From assembly GCA_964468435.1 (NCBI GenBank), contig CAYXVE010000025.1, positions 1 to 64,000 of the forward strand: 64,000 nt of DNA, read 5' to 3'. Each line of letters starts with the position of its first letter. Position 1 is the stretch's first letter. This DNA comes from JBCCTX01 sp964468435 (GTDB lineage: Bacteria; Bacteroidota; Bacteroidia; J057). Of the stretch, positions 9,374 to 18,428 are shown in pieces. The notes beneath the pieces were generated by a model, which was given only the letters and a program-made list of their open reading frames with translations, was not told the DNA's origin and ran no database searches. Both the position numbers and the translations under genes were made by a program.

Positions 9374-10630
9374 TTAACTTGTTGAAACTTCCTTACTAGA
9401 TTCTTCTAGTGCTCTGAGCCTGTTTAATAAGGGTGGATGGGAGTAATTCATGAAAACGTATAGCGGGTGAGGCGTGAGGTTACTGAGATTATCCTGATGT
9501 AGCGTAATCAATGCTTCTTTTAGGGGAGAAGGCTTATAGGTCTGGGCTGCAAAAGCATCGGCTTCGTATTCATTTTTTCTGGAAAAAATATTCATCAGTA
9601 TGCCTATCGCTGTAGATATAGGACTATACAGGATACCAAATCCCAGTAAGTTCAGATGAATTGCGTATTCGTTACCTCCAAGTGCTTTTGATAGTTCTGG
9701 ACTGCCAATAAACATGGAAAGTATAAATAGCGTCAAACCAGTTTGCAGAATTCCCAAGGCAAGCGACTGAATAATGTGCTTTTTCTTGTAGTGTCCGATC
9801 TCGTGGGCCAGTACGGCTACCAGTTCGTCCTGACTATGGTTTTGTATAAGCGTGTCAAAAAGTACCACTTTCTTGCGTTTTCCAAGGCCAGAAAAGAATG
9901 CATTGGACTTTTTGGATCTCTTGGACCCATCCATCACCAAAATATTGTCTAGCGGAAAATGTACCCTGCGACTATAGGACTCTATGGCACTCCGCAAATC
10001 GCCTTTGTCAAGAGGTGTTAATTTGTTGAAGAGTGGAAGGATCAGAGAGGTGTAAAATATGTTAACGAACAACATGAAAATAGTAATGAAAATCCAGAAC
10101 CACCACCAAAATTGGTCTCCTAATGCATTGACAAGGGCAATCAATATCCCCATTATTAATCCACCTATGATGAGGGTAAGTACATAGGATTTTAATTTAT
10201 CCATCCAGAATGTTCTGACATGGGTTTGATTGAAGCCAAACTTTTCTTCGATTACAAAGGTATGATACCATTGAAATGGAAGCCCCAAGATATCCGATAC
10301 CAGGAATAATACCCCGAAATAGAGAAGGGGTAACCAGATGGGGTGTTGGGTGATGTCTCTGAGTTGTCCATCCAGCCAACCAAATGTACCAGTCAACAGT
10401 ATCATCAACAGCAAGACGAAGGTGATAGTTGATTGTAGAAGTCCAAAACGATAATTGGTTTGATGGTAATCGTAGGATTTTTCGTATTTATTGCCATCGT
10501 ACCTTCCGGTAAGTTCCCGTGGCAATTCCCTGTTGTGATTCCTTACATTCAGATATGAAAGGATTTGGTCAAACACAAAGCTTACAACCAGAATTCCTGT
10601 GATTAAGTATAGTATTGTCATTGCCTCCAT
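9374..10630 (-). CDS. M48 family membrane zinc metalloprotease (Ste24/CAAX protease-like)
   Basis: A 418-residue integral membrane protease. Transmembrane helices lie near residues 5-22, 62-85, 100-118, 150-172, 178-200, 288-308 and 325-350. The zinc site is in VAVLAHEIGHYKKKH (about residue 270), and the third ligand Glu is in RKNEYEADAFA (about residue 355). This matches the Ste24p/CAAX prenyl protease 1 subfamily, about 410-450 residues. Bacteria lack CAAX prenylation, so it probably serves membrane-protein quality control. It follows the XRE regulator gene by 23 bases on the same strand; the two are probably cotranscribed. Confidence 0.93.
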   Translation of the reverse strand: MEAMTILYLITGILVVSFVFDQILSYLNVRNHNRELPRELTGRYDGNKYEKSYDYHQTNYRFGLLQSTITFVLLLMILLTGTFGWLDGQLRDITQHPIWLPLLYFGVLFLVSDILGLPFQWYHTFVIEEKFGFNQTHVRTFWMDKLKSYVLTLIIGGLIMGILIALVNALGDQFWWWFWIFITIFMLFVNIFYTSLILPLFNKLTPLDKGDLRSAIESYSRRVHFPLDNILVMDGSKRSKKSNAFFSGLGKRKKVVLFDTLIQNHSQDELVAVLAHEIGHYKKKHIIQSLALGILQTGLTLFILSMFIGSPELSKALGGNEYAIHLNLLGFGILYSPISTAIGILMNIFSRKNEYEADAFAAQTYKPSPLKEALITLHQDNLSNLTPHPLYVFMNYSHPPLLNRLRALEESSKEVSTS

Positions 10631-10653
10631 GTACGTGATACTCCTTTATTAAG

Positions 10654-11196
10654 TTAATCCTTCTCAATGACCACAATCTTATGCAGCAGTTGACGATTTA
10701 TATCCAGAATATCTTCTGCAATCTCCAGAAGGCGGAAATAATCTGATAGATAATCTTTTTCCACATCAGAATGCTCTTTGTACTTGTTGTACTTGGCAGA
10801 TTTATATTGATAATAATTTTTAAATCCTTCCAGAATTTTTTTCAATTCCACAGATCTTTCTCCTAAAATCTGGGTGGACTGCTGGTTGTTTTGGGTTATT
10901 TCGCCATCGACAACTTCTTCCAGATTTTGCTGACTAATATGTAATTCGCCATTCTTGACAGATATATTGATAGTTTTTTGATTGAGTTCCTCTTCCAGAT
11001 TTTTTTCGATAAAATCTGTAAGATCCACATGAAAAAACTTGGTTATACGCAATAATTTTTCAGTACTGGGTTCAGCAGTCCCCTTTTCATATGATGCAAT
11101 ATTCCCTCGATTTAAATCAACTTTTTGCGCAAAATCATGCTGGCTCAAACCTGTCATTTTTCTAAGGAAACGCATATTTTTGGCAATGTAGGTCAT
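10654..11196 (-). CDS. XRE-family transcriptional regulator
   Basis: A 180-residue protein with a Cro/C1-type helix-turn-helix at residues 4-58 (NMRFLRKMTGLSQHDFAQKV, then RGNIASYEKGTAEPSTEKLLRI in two parts). The remaining ~110 residues are polar and helical, probably a coiled-coil or oligomerisation region (about 115-175). It lies directly upstream of the M48 protease gene in the same direction, so it may regulate that gene or be co-expressed with it. The ligand or signal is unknown. Confidence 0.88.
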   Translation of the reverse strand: MTYIAKNMRFLRKMTGLSQHDFAQKVDLNRGNIASYEKGTAEPSTEKLLRITKFFHVDLTDFIEKNLEEELNQKTINISVKNGELHISQQNLEEVVDGEITQNNQQSTQILGERSVELKKILEGFKNYYQYKSAKYNKYKEHSDVEKDYLSDYFRLLEIAEDILDINRQLLHKIVVIEKD

Positions 11197-11783
11197 GTTT
11201 GAGATAACTTATTTTCTCGTTATTGTTTTTATAAATGAATCAGTGAGTAAAAACTTCGACTAGAATGTAAATCACAATGCACATTTTATCTGGAAAGATA
11301 TCGAAATATCAAAAAATTATTCATATTTAACAAATAATATAACGTAATGCAGTCAATGATTTTAAGAGCCTGGGATGGTCGGTATGTTTTATAGGTTTTC
11401 TGGTATAAATTTCTGCTTATCAGTTTATTATTTACAGAAGTTGAATTTTCTGCCGCTAAGATGAGTATTGTTAATTATGCATGAATGATTGTTAAGTTGA
11501 ACTTCATGCCTTTAACATGAATCTCATGGACTTAAGCATGATCCTGAAAAATTGAAATGTAAATTAAAAATATTGAAATATGTGAAAATTATTTTATTCA
11601 GCTACCTCTACAACATCATGAAGTTGTCCCAATATGGTGTTACGCTGCGTAAGCTGAGGATTTCATTGGATCAAGGTCAGCTAAGGTGCAAATATTGTTA
11701 TCAGAAATAGTTTGATTAAAACCTTATTTTTGATTTTTTTATCGTAAAAATATTGTACTGGGTTTTATTCGAATGCAGATTTT
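11197..11783. other. A/T-rich intergenic region with a possible acetyltransferase relic
   Basis: 587 bases with no intact gene. On the + strand an ATG at 11618 opens 30 codons (MKLSQYGVTLRKL...) to TAG 11708-11710. The first dozen residues resemble the start of GNAT acetyltransferases (YGVTLRPL..ED), and an EDF appears in the next frame, so this may be the eroded 5' end of one. The rest is A/T-rich and holds the promoter of the XRE gene; no clear elements were recognised. Confidence 0.35.
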
Positions 11784-12065
11784 TTAGTACTTTTTTTTCT
11801 CTCCATGAATCAAAAGATAATGTCCTGTCAGAAAAAAAGTACCAAGTATGATCATGAACGATCCAATGCCAGTATTAATTACTTTGTCATCATATCCTTC
11901 ATTGGAGATACCCTGCATTTTTTCATCCAGCGCATCAATAGTCTCAACCGGATAACGTTTTTGTGTATCCTTGATATCTTCATTAGTAGTTATCCCTGTC
12001 GCACTAATGATTACGCCTACAATTACTAGTACAACTCCAATATATCTGTAGATCTTACTTTTCAT
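11784..12065 (-). CDS. Small two-helix membrane protein (hypothetical)
   Basis: A 93-residue protein with hydrophobic helices at about 6-25 and 65-85. The ~35-residue loop between them is polar and acidic (TNEDIKDTQKRYPVETIDALDEKM) and should lie on one side of the membrane, with both ends on the other. A basic tail (GEKKKY) suggests cytoplasmic termini. This layout resembles DUF3185-like small membrane proteins, but I do not recognise it with certainty. It lies 36 bases downstream of the broken dps gene on the same strand and may share its transcript, which would hint at stress expression. Confidence 0.6.
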   Translation of the reverse strand: MKSKIYRYIGVVLVIVGVIISATGITTNEDIKDTQKRYPVETIDALDEKMQGISNEGYDDKVINTGIGSFMIILGTFFLTGHYLLIHGEKKKY

Positions 12066-12101
12066 CTGTATTATAAATTTAATGTTCTTTTCCCGATTTA
12101 G

Positions 12102-12663
12102 CTACGTTATCAGTTTATTTTCCTTGACTGTAAGACCTACTGCGGGCGTATCATCTCCCAGAAAATGCTCAATGTGATGCGCCTTTTCTTCAGTATTAAC
12201 CAATATTTCTTCCATGAGTTTTTTGGAAGCAAAATCTTCTTCGTTAAGCGCCATTTTTATACCTTTTCTTAGCTCGATTGCAATATTTTTTTCAGCTTCC
12301 ATATCATTCTCCGGCATGGTACGTATTCTGTATACACCTTCTAGTTCGTGATCTACGTAGGACAATTCTGTCCAGTTATTCGGATGGCAAGTAGGAGACA
12401 CTCCCAATACCGTAACGTTCCGCAAGCATATCAAACGCTTCATGTATATCCGTATAATTTTCCTCGAGGAATAGATGCAGATCTCTGAATTGGGGACCTT
12501 CTACTAACCAATGATGCTTATGATACTGGTGATATAATACCTGAAGCGCTGAGAGATGGCGGTCAAGCTCTTCTGCGATTTTCATCGCTACATCTTCACT
12601 CAGCCCTACAGGATTTCCCTCGTACTCCTTTTGTTCACGCATTAAATTCAGGTTGTCAATCAT
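12102..12663 (-). pseudogene. dps: dps (DNA-protecting ferritin-like protein), broken by a frameshift
   Basis: Two overlapping frames together give one Dps protein. The first (12663 to 12376) reads through LDRHLSALQVLYHQYHKHHW, GPQFRDLHLFLEENY and FDMLAER. The second continues from about 12423 with VTVLGVSPTCHPNNW, SYVDHELEGVYRIR and the C-terminal helix to 12102. Family members continue AER-LTVLG without a gap, so the frame is lost exactly after GAACG, consistent with a two-base deletion (for instance one CG or TC unit). The ferroxidase residues (His of HHW, LH, and the Asp/Glu of TDIHEAFD) are all in the first part. Dps stores iron and shields DNA in starvation. The gene is dead, or the assembly has an error. 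Confidence 0.85.
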
Positions 12664-12895
12664 AAGCGTGAAATAAATTTTATTTTCTCGATTAAGTTAT
12701 TGATTTTAAACATCTTTACCTACGAATAAACTGTATTTTTGTTTATTAATTTATCAGGTTGGATTTGGGGGAAAAAATGCGTGTAAACTATTTTAACATT
12801 TTGGTATTTTGTGGTTTCTTGGAAAAATGATAAATAGCTACTCACAGCCAACCATTTGAGTAATTTAGAAGTAGAAATATTAGAAATAATATGAT

Positions 12896-13699
12896 ATGCT
12901 TAAAACTCTATTCATTTACAGTTCTATATACTTGATGCTGGGCGTAGCCCAAGCCTCTGCCCCCGAGGCTAGCTTTGCCAATGACCACTACACGGCAGGG
13001 CTTAAATATTATCAAAAGAGGGCCGATGGGGCCTCAGGTAGATTTGCCAGGCCTGACAATATAGATAAGGCGATATATCATTTTAAAGAAGCTCTGGACA
13101 ATCCTGTTTATGAATTAAAGGCAAGTGCAGCATTGTTGAGGTGTTATGATTTCAAGGGAAGCTTTACTCAAATAAGTGATTCAGATAAAATAACGATGTT
13201 GGAGAACGGAATAGCTATTGGTGATGAGTTGCTGAAAAAATACCCTAATGATGTAGCATTGATTTACTGGTACATGTCAAATGTCGGAAGATGGGGGCAA
13301 ACTGTGAACTTCTGGAAAGCTGTGAAAGCTAATATCGCCGGAAAAATGCGAAGTTTGTGCGAACGAATCATTGCACTGGATCCATCATACAATGATGCAG
13401 GAGCCTATCGCATTCTGGGTGTCCTGAATATTAAAATACCACATATACCGCTATTTATCACATGGCCTTCTGATGATAAAGGTTTAGGTATGTTGAAGAA
13501 GGCTACTGAAATAGCACCTGAAGCCATGGGGAATTGGATGTTTTATGCTGAAGCACTTTCCAAACTCGGTAAAAAGGAAGAAGCAATCACTATTCTTCGC
13601 AAGGTAATGGAAGAGACCCCCAGGAAATATAAATTGATTGAAGATAAAAACATACTTTTAAAGGCCAGTGAATTGCTGAAGAAGATCGAAAGCTCATAA
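12896..13699 (+). CDS. Exported TPR-like protein of unknown function
   Basis: A 267-residue protein with an N-terminal signal peptide (about 1-20, ending AQAS). Two or three helical TPR-like pairs are visible: residues 55-80 (KAIYHFKEALDNP), 158-175 and 205-245 (NWMFYAEALSKLGKKEEAITILRKVMEE is a good TPR unit). The region YWYMSNVGRWGQT around residue 120 resembles the TatT-type TPR subunits of TRAP transporters, but no TRAP genes are nearby. Predicted to be periplasmic. It converges on the next gene with 34 bases between. Confidence 0.65.
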   Translation: MLKTLFIYSSIYLMLGVAQASAPEASFANDHYTAGLKYYQKRADGASGRFARPDNIDKAIYHFKEALDNPVYELKASAALLRCYDFKGSFTQISDSDKITMLENGIAIGDELLKKYPNDVALIYWYMSNVGRWGQTVNFWKAVKANIAGKMRSLCERIIALDPSYNDAGAYRILGVLNIKIPHIPLFITWPSDDKGLGMLKKATEIAPEAMGNWMFYAEALSKLGKKEEAITILRKVMEETPRKYKLIEDKNILLKASELLKKIESS

Positions 13700-13733
13700 A
13701 TATATGGATAAGTCTAATGAGACCTATTCTGAT

Positions 13734-14675
13734 TTAGGTGTTGCTAAACTTGATATTGTGATCCATATCTTCCAGCAAATCAAGTAATCCTAGTGTTACG
13801 GCATTTTTGACCTGAATATATTCATCAGCACTTAATTCATTGTATCGATATCCCCGTTTACTTGCAAAATATTCAGCTTGTAATGTGAAGATTTTTTGCA
13901 TATAATAAGTATTGGGATAATTGTCCAAAAGTGTAGAAAAGGCTTCTTCAAGCTCTCCTGCCTGTATTTTTTCTGAAGCAGTATTCCTGATATCTTCTGT
14001 AGATAGATTCGTGAGGTGATCTCGCTTATGCTTCCATCTGAGAATAAATACTACGATTATGGCACTGATCAGGATAACTCCTCCAATGATAATCCCCAGG
14101 AAGATATTGGTGGGATCTTGATAGGGAGAACTACTAAGAGAAATCATAGGCTCTGTTATGTTAGAATCAGTTTGATATAGATACGATTCAACTGATGGAG
14201 GGGTTATATCTGATGTATAAGTGGTAAAGTCTTTCTTACCTGATGTTATATGGTTAGAGGATACGTTTTCAGAGTTGGTGGTAACAGATAGTCTTGGTTT
14301 AGTACTTATTTGACTGGATGAACTTTGTGTATAGGTGTGAGTATCGGTCTTTTTGGGTAAAGATGGTTGATCAATATGATGAGAAGTTTTGACTACGTTG
14401 ACTAAGTTATTGTGCAAGGGAGAAGTAGCGAATACGTTACCTGAAGTGTTATGGAAAGCCTCTGACTTCTCTTTGGGAAGAATCACATCTTTGAATTCAG
14501 GAATATCCGAAGTTACGATGAATATTGCCGTATCGGAATGTACACGTATTGGACGTATTTCGGGGTAAACGGATGAAGAAGTATGTGATTCACTGAATAC
14601 AGGGAGTCTGGGGCTACAAGCTCCCATAAAACAGGCAAGGAGTAGGCAAGTGAGTCGTAAATATTTGATTAGCAC
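13734..14675 (-). CDS. Putative lipoprotein with an internal transmembrane helix (hypothetical)
   Basis: A 313-residue protein. The N-terminus looks like a lipoprotein signal with a lipobox (MGAC, Cys20). Residues 25-185 are low-complexity and rich in Ser/Thr, probably disordered and extracytoplasmic. A strong helix follows (about 192-213, IFLGIIIGGVILISAIIVV) with a basic stop-transfer (RWKHKRD). The last ~95 residues are helical (LEEAFSTLLDNYPNTYYMQ) and should be cytoplasmic. A lipid anchor plus a transmembrane helix is unusual. Not recognised as a family. It converges with the TPR gene and lies downstream of argH on the same strand. Confidence 0.55.
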   Translation of the reverse strand: MLIKYLRLTCLLLACFMGACSPRLPVFSESHTSSSVYPEIRPIRVHSDTAIFIVTSDIPEFKDVILPKEKSEAFHNTSGNVFATSPLHNNLVNVVKTSHHIDQPSLPKKTDTHTYTQSSSSQISTKPRLSVTTNSENVSSNHITSGKKDFTTYTSDITPPSVESYLYQTDSNITEPMISLSSSPYQDPTNIFLGIIIGGVILISAIIVVFILRWKHKRDHLTNLSTEDIRNTASEKIQAGELEEAFSTLLDNYPNTYYMQKIFTLQAEYFASKRGYRYNELSADEYIQVKNAVTLGLLDLLEDMDHNIKFSNT

Positions 14676-14791
14676 AAAGTAATTCCCGGTTACTGATCAA
14701 GAAAAATGAAAATAAATCAACGGTTTTACCTTACATTTCCTATGTAAATAAACAAAAAAAATTTATATAAAAGTCTCAAAAATGTAAAATA

Positions 14792-16123
14792 TTACCTTAA
14801 TAATTTGGCCCAGGAAGCTAATATTTTGCGATAATCAAACTTTTGAAGTAATCTATCCATTTTCTTTTCGATATCAGTATTACACAGATTACCCAGACTT
14901 CCTTCATGGAAATGTTCAACTTTTTTGGGACTCTTGTAGGTTCCAGACTTGATTTCCCTTGCAACTTCGTGATAAGCAGTTCTGAATGGGATACCCTCAA
15001 GCACCTTTTGGTTGACTACCTCTACACTCATAATATATTGATAAGTGTGGTTATCGAGTATATTCGAATTAACATTTATTTGTTTAATTGAGTAATTTAT
15101 AATGTGGAGGCAGTCCTTCATGTTCTCGATTGCAGGAAACAGTATTTCCTTGAGTAATTGCATATCGCGATGATATCCTGATGGAAGATTTGTAAGCATT
15201 ATGCTAAGCATTCCTGGTAATCCCTGAAGCTGGTTGGTCTTCCCACGAATGATTTCAAACACATCTGGATTTTTCTTATGTGGCATAATGCTGGAGCCTG
15301 TCGTCAATTCATCTGGCAGTTTGATGAAATCGTGATTTTGATTACTATAAATACATATATCCACAGCCAATTTATTGAGGGTAGTTGCAATAGCTGATAA
15401 TGCATAGGACAGGTATTTTTCAGTTTTTCCCCTTCCCATTTGTGCATATACTACGTTGTAACTCATTTCATCAAAACCCAGTAATTCGGTCGTCATGCTG
15501 CGATTCAGAGGGAAGGAAGATCCATAACCTGCTGCTGAACCCAGAGGATTCTGATTGGCTACCTGATAGGCTGCATGAAGCATCCAGACATCATCAATGA
15601 GACTTTCTGCAAAAGCGCCAAACCACAGACCAAAGGAAGAAGGCATAGCCACTTGCATATGGGTGTACCCAGGAAGTAAATAGTCTTTATATTTTTCGCT
15701 GAGTTTCAATAAGGTACCAAATAATTCCTGCGTTAAGTTTAAAATTTCCCGGATTTCATTCAAAAAATATAGTTTCAGGTCCACCAACACCTGGTCATTT
15801 CTGGATCTTCCGCTGTGAACTTTTTTTCCGACCTCACCCAGCTTCTGCGTAAGCATCCATTCAATCTGTGAATGTACATCTTCGACCTCGGGTTCTATCT
15901 GGAATTCGCCTTTCGCTACCTGCTCATAAATTTGGGCTAATTCGTGCTTCAACAGGGTAAACTCCTCTTTCTCCAATAGCTCAATATGGGTAAGCATCTC
16001 GATATGAGCCAATGTTCCTAAAATGTCATAAGGAGCTAGCATCACATCTAGTTCTTGATCTTGTCCGATTGTAAATGCCGAGATTTGCTGATCTGTATCA
16101 ATACCTTTTTCCCAAAGTTTCAT
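14792..16123 (-). CDS. argH: Argininosuccinate lyase
   Basis: A 443-residue cytosolic enzyme that splits argininosuccinate into arginine and fumarate, the last step of arginine synthesis. Family marks: EDVHSQIEWML, GKKVHSGRSRNDQV (substrate binding), GYTHMQVAMP (catalytic His) and the signature loop GSSIMPHKKNPDVFE with the catalytic Ser. Length agrees with the family (about 440-470). The other arginine genes are not in this window, so it is separated from its pathway here. No neighbour is close enough to prove an operon. Confidence 0.95.
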   Translation of the reverse strand: MKLWEKGIDTDQQISAFTIGQDQELDVMLAPYDILGTLAHIEMLTHIELLEKEEFTLLKHELAQIYEQVAKGEFQIEPEVEDVHSQIEWMLTQKLGEVGKKVHSGRSRNDQVLVDLKLYFLNEIREILNLTQELFGTLLKLSEKYKDYLLPGYTHMQVAMPSSFGLWFGAFAESLIDDVWMLHAAYQVANQNPLGSAAGYGSSFPLNRSMTTELLGFDEMSYNVVYAQMGRGKTEKYLSYALSAIATTLNKLAVDICIYSNQNHDFIKLPDELTTGSSIMPHKKNPDVFEIIRGKTNQLQGLPGMLSIMLTNLPSGYHRDMQLLKEILFPAIENMKDCLHIINYSIKQINVNSNILDNHTYQYIMSVEVVNQKVLEGIPFRTAYHEVAREIKSGTYKSPKKVEHFHEGSLGNLCNTDIEKKMDRLLQKFDYRKILASWAKLLR

Positions 16124-16223
16124 GAATTTTTTCCTTTTGAAATATGGTATGCTGCAAACTACAAAAATAAAAGTAGGTTGTACACATCGAAATAATAAGG
16201 TTGTCGCAAAAGGCTGCTACCTG

Positions 16224-16655
16224 TTACCTCAATATGATCAGTAATACAACCAGCGCTAATAGCATTAGATTCATGACCAATAGGAACCACATATATTTCC
16301 GGTACCTAGGAGGATGATCAGCTACAGAGCCTGAATTTTCCTTAGGATTCTGCTGAGTTACTTCGCCGACATAAAGCGGCATCTGATGGGTGTCCAGGAA
16401 CTCCTGCCAGTTTTCGTAACCCTGGTTACGTGCCAGGGATTCTATGATATCCCGGTACTCATCTGGATCAGGCCTTTTATCGCGCCAGAAGCTGAGTAAT
16501 TTTGTGGTGTTGAAGAGAGTCCCATGCCTGGATAGTTCTCCAGCAAAAGGCTCTACCTCATTTCTTGTTGGCGAGTCTTTGTCATTCCAGCCTCGTTGAC
16601 GGGATATAAGTGTACGAAGATGATCTACAAGATAAGACTCCTGTTCTCTGCCCAT
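16224..16655 (-). CDS. Tail-anchored hypothetical protein
   Basis: A 143-residue protein with a soluble, helical N-terminal ~100 residues and a single C-terminal hydrophobic helix (about 122-142, WFLLVMNLMLLALVVLLIIL) ending at the last residue, so a tail-anchored topology with a cytoplasmic domain is likely. Residues 30-90 contain LLSFWRDKRPDPDEYRDII and a Trp-rich GYENWQEFLDTH. I do not recognise the family. It lies 100 bases after argH's start on the same strand and 75 bases after pabC, with its own apparent spacing. Confidence 0.55.
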   Translation of the reverse strand: MGREQESYLVDHLRTLISRQRGWNDKDSPTRNEVEPFAGELSRHGTLFNTTKLLSFWRDKRPDPDEYRDIIESLARNQGYENWQEFLDTHQMPLYVGEVTQQNPKENSGSVADHPPRYRKYMWFLLVMNLMLLALVVLLIILR

Positions 16656-16730
16656 AATATAATTGGGTATAAGTAGTGTATAAGCCCCTCAACGCTTACT
16701 GCTATACGAGATTACTAAATGTACTGGACA

Positions 16731-17327
16731 TTACAAAATGGCATCGGTAGTAATAGTAGGGGTATGTTCAAAATCCAGCATGGCATTAATCAGTTTGGCC
16801 TGGGAGAAATATTTGAGATCCGCTGGCTTCACCTCTGCCGGGAAAATCAGTTCATCCTGTATGAGTCTTGCTCGCTGTGTGCCAGAAAGCAAAAAGGTCT
16901 CAGGAGTAATCCACTTTTCACCATCCCAAAACACAATATTGCTGTACGAAGTATCTGTAATGTAGCCCTGCTTGACAATTAATACGTCATCGAAGTTCTT
17001 GCGCTGATCCCAGAGCTCTGTTAGTATTTTCCGGTTCTCATACTTATAGCTATAATCAATCTCATCGTGGTAAACAAGTCTAAGTGATTTGATGGGCTTT
17101 GGGAAGTAAGGAACAAATATAACTGACTGAATATGCTCGCCATAGGTAATTCTGCATTTGTATACCTCATGACCCATATTTTCGGGAATCTGGATAGTAT
17201 GGCTAAGTAGGACCGGACTACTTATTCCCAGAAGCGCTCTTCTTGTCCGGTTCATCCTATCTTCGTGGTAGGGAAGGTTGCAGATTTTCCGTTGAGATAT
17301 TTTGATACTTTCGAACAAAAGGCACAT
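16731..17327 (-). CDS. pabC: Aminodeoxychorismate lyase-like class IV aminotransferase
   Basis: A 198-residue PLP enzyme. It is expected to turn 4-amino-4-deoxychorismate into 4-aminobenzoate and pyruvate for folate synthesis. Marks: LFESIKI near the start, NLPYHEDRMNRTR (class IV N-terminal helix), the probable PLP Lys in DYSYKYENR, and ITDTSYSNIVFWDG plus LLSGTQRARLI of the cofactor pocket. I keep the far upstream ATG at 17327 because these N-terminal motifs lie before the next ATG (17255). This makes it overlap the end of pabB by 71 bases in another frame. Length fits the short Bacteroidota form. Confidence 0.85.
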   Translation of the reverse strand: MCLLFESIKISQRKICNLPYHEDRMNRTRRALLGISSPVLLSHTIQIPENMGHEVYKCRITYGEHIQSVIFVPYFPKPIKSLRLVYHDEIDYSYKYENRKILTELWDQRKNFDDVLIVKQGYITDTSYSNIVFWDGEKWITPETFLLSGTQRARLIQDELIFPAEVKPADLKYFSQAKLINAMLDFEHTPTITTDAIL

Positions 17328-18291
17328 ACACTTTTTGAATTAATTCCTGATATTCCTTTTCCGGTTCACTCATGGCTGTAATTCCACCTCCGCTTTTATA
17401 GAACAATTCATTCCCATTTTTCTCAATAAAACGGATCATCACTGCACTTTTCAGATCCCACCCATCAAATATTCCAAATACACCCGTATAATATCCCCTA
17501 TCATATCCTTCAGCCTGCTGGATAATCTCAACTGTTTTGGGTTTTGGAGCTCCTGTAATAGACCCGGCCGGTAACATACTAATTACGATTTCTCCCAATC
17601 GTCTGTGATAGCCCTCAGGCAATACTCCGCTGATCTGCGAACTTACCTGCAATAGTTTGCCTCCCAAAGTATCAATCTCGTCTATATACCGGAATGTATC
17701 CACCTTTACATTTCGGGCCTCCATACTGAGATCGTTGCGTATCAGATCTACGATTGTCACGTGCTCTGCCATCTCCTTTTGATCAGATAAGATACACTCA
17801 GCTGCATTTTCGATGCTTGCATCAATAGTACCTTTCATGGGGTAAGAGTAGATCCTGCCATCAATGATCTCTATAAACGTCTCAGGCGAAAACAAGACAA
17901 ACTGATCTTTGACATACAGCTTGTACTTTGCTTCGCTTAAGTAGAAAATATCACTAAGACTCAAATTGGTTTCAACAGGAGTAGGCAAAGTGAGATTTAC
18001 CAGAAAGCTATCCCCTTGTATAATCGCATTCTTTACATAGGTAAAGGCTTTGAGGTAGGTAGAGTAGGAGAGAGGATATTTATGAAAAAAAATATTTTGG
18101 ATAAAAGGCTCCTGATGTTTTTTGGCATTGGTTTGTATTCCTACTTTGTATAAAATATCAGTGTCTTGACTCAGTGCATCGAGTGTATAGATCAAAGGTC
18201 GTTGAAGGTCAAAATCAAGGATAAATAAAAAGGGAATTCTCTGGCTGCCTAAATCGTTAAATGTATCAATCAGTTGTTTTACGTTGTCCAT
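17257..18291 (-). CDS. pabB: Aminodeoxychorismate synthase component I
   Basis: A chorismate-binding enzyme of about 344 residues that aminates chorismate with ammonia from a glutaminase partner. Conserved core: FSPETFIEI, SYPMKGTID, DLIRNDLS and MLPAGSITGAPKPKTVEII, followed by GYYTGVFGIFDGWDLKSAVMIR and KSGGGITAMSEPEKEYQE. Starts at 18291, 18306 and 18327 are all possible; I prefer 18291 because relatives begin close to the IPFLFILDF segment. It lacks the N-terminal half of full PabB/TrpE proteins, as is usual in Bacteroidota. It is followed by the overlapping pabC; the pair forms a folate-branch operon. No glutaminase (pabA) gene is adjacent. Confidence 0.9.
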   Translation of the reverse strand: MDNVKQLIDTFNDLGSQRIPFLFILDFDLQRPLIYTLDALSQDTDILYKVGIQTNAKKHQEPFIQNIFFHKYPLSYSTYLKAFTYVKNAIIQGDSFLVNLTLPTPVETNLSLSDIFYLSEAKYKLYVKDQFVLFSPETFIEIIDGRIYSYPMKGTIDASIENAAECILSDQKEMAEHVTIVDLIRNDLSMEARNVKVDTFRYIDEIDTLGGKLLQVSSQISGVLPEGYHRRLGEIVISMLPAGSITGAPKPKTVEIIQQAEGYDRGYYTGVFGIFDGWDLKSAVMIRFIEKNGNELFYKSGGGITAMSEPEKEYQELIQKVYVPFVRKYQNISTENLQPSLPRR

Positions 18292-18388
18292 ATGAGTATT
18301 TTCCATTGTCTCACTATCCCACATCAAAGGGTTTCCGTTAATACATTAAACGATTATCAGGCAAGATGTTTGGATAATACACATGTAT

Positions 18389-18424
18389 AAAATCAGGAAG
18401 TACAAATCCGTACTTCCTGATTTT
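18389..18424. terminator. Strong bidirectional hairpin terminator
   Basis: AAAATCAGGAAGTAC and GTACTTCCTGATTTT form a perfect 15-bp stem around a 6-base loop. A-runs and T-runs at the two ends let it end transcription in both directions. It sits 5 bases past the stop codon of the large BNR gene, which is on the minus strand, and upstream of pabB. Confidence 0.85.
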
Positions 18425-18428
18425 GGTA

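Noticed and set aside
17255..17255. Later start codon for pabC, which would avoid the overlap with pabB
   Set aside because: It would remove the conserved class IV N-terminal motif, so the long overlap is kept.
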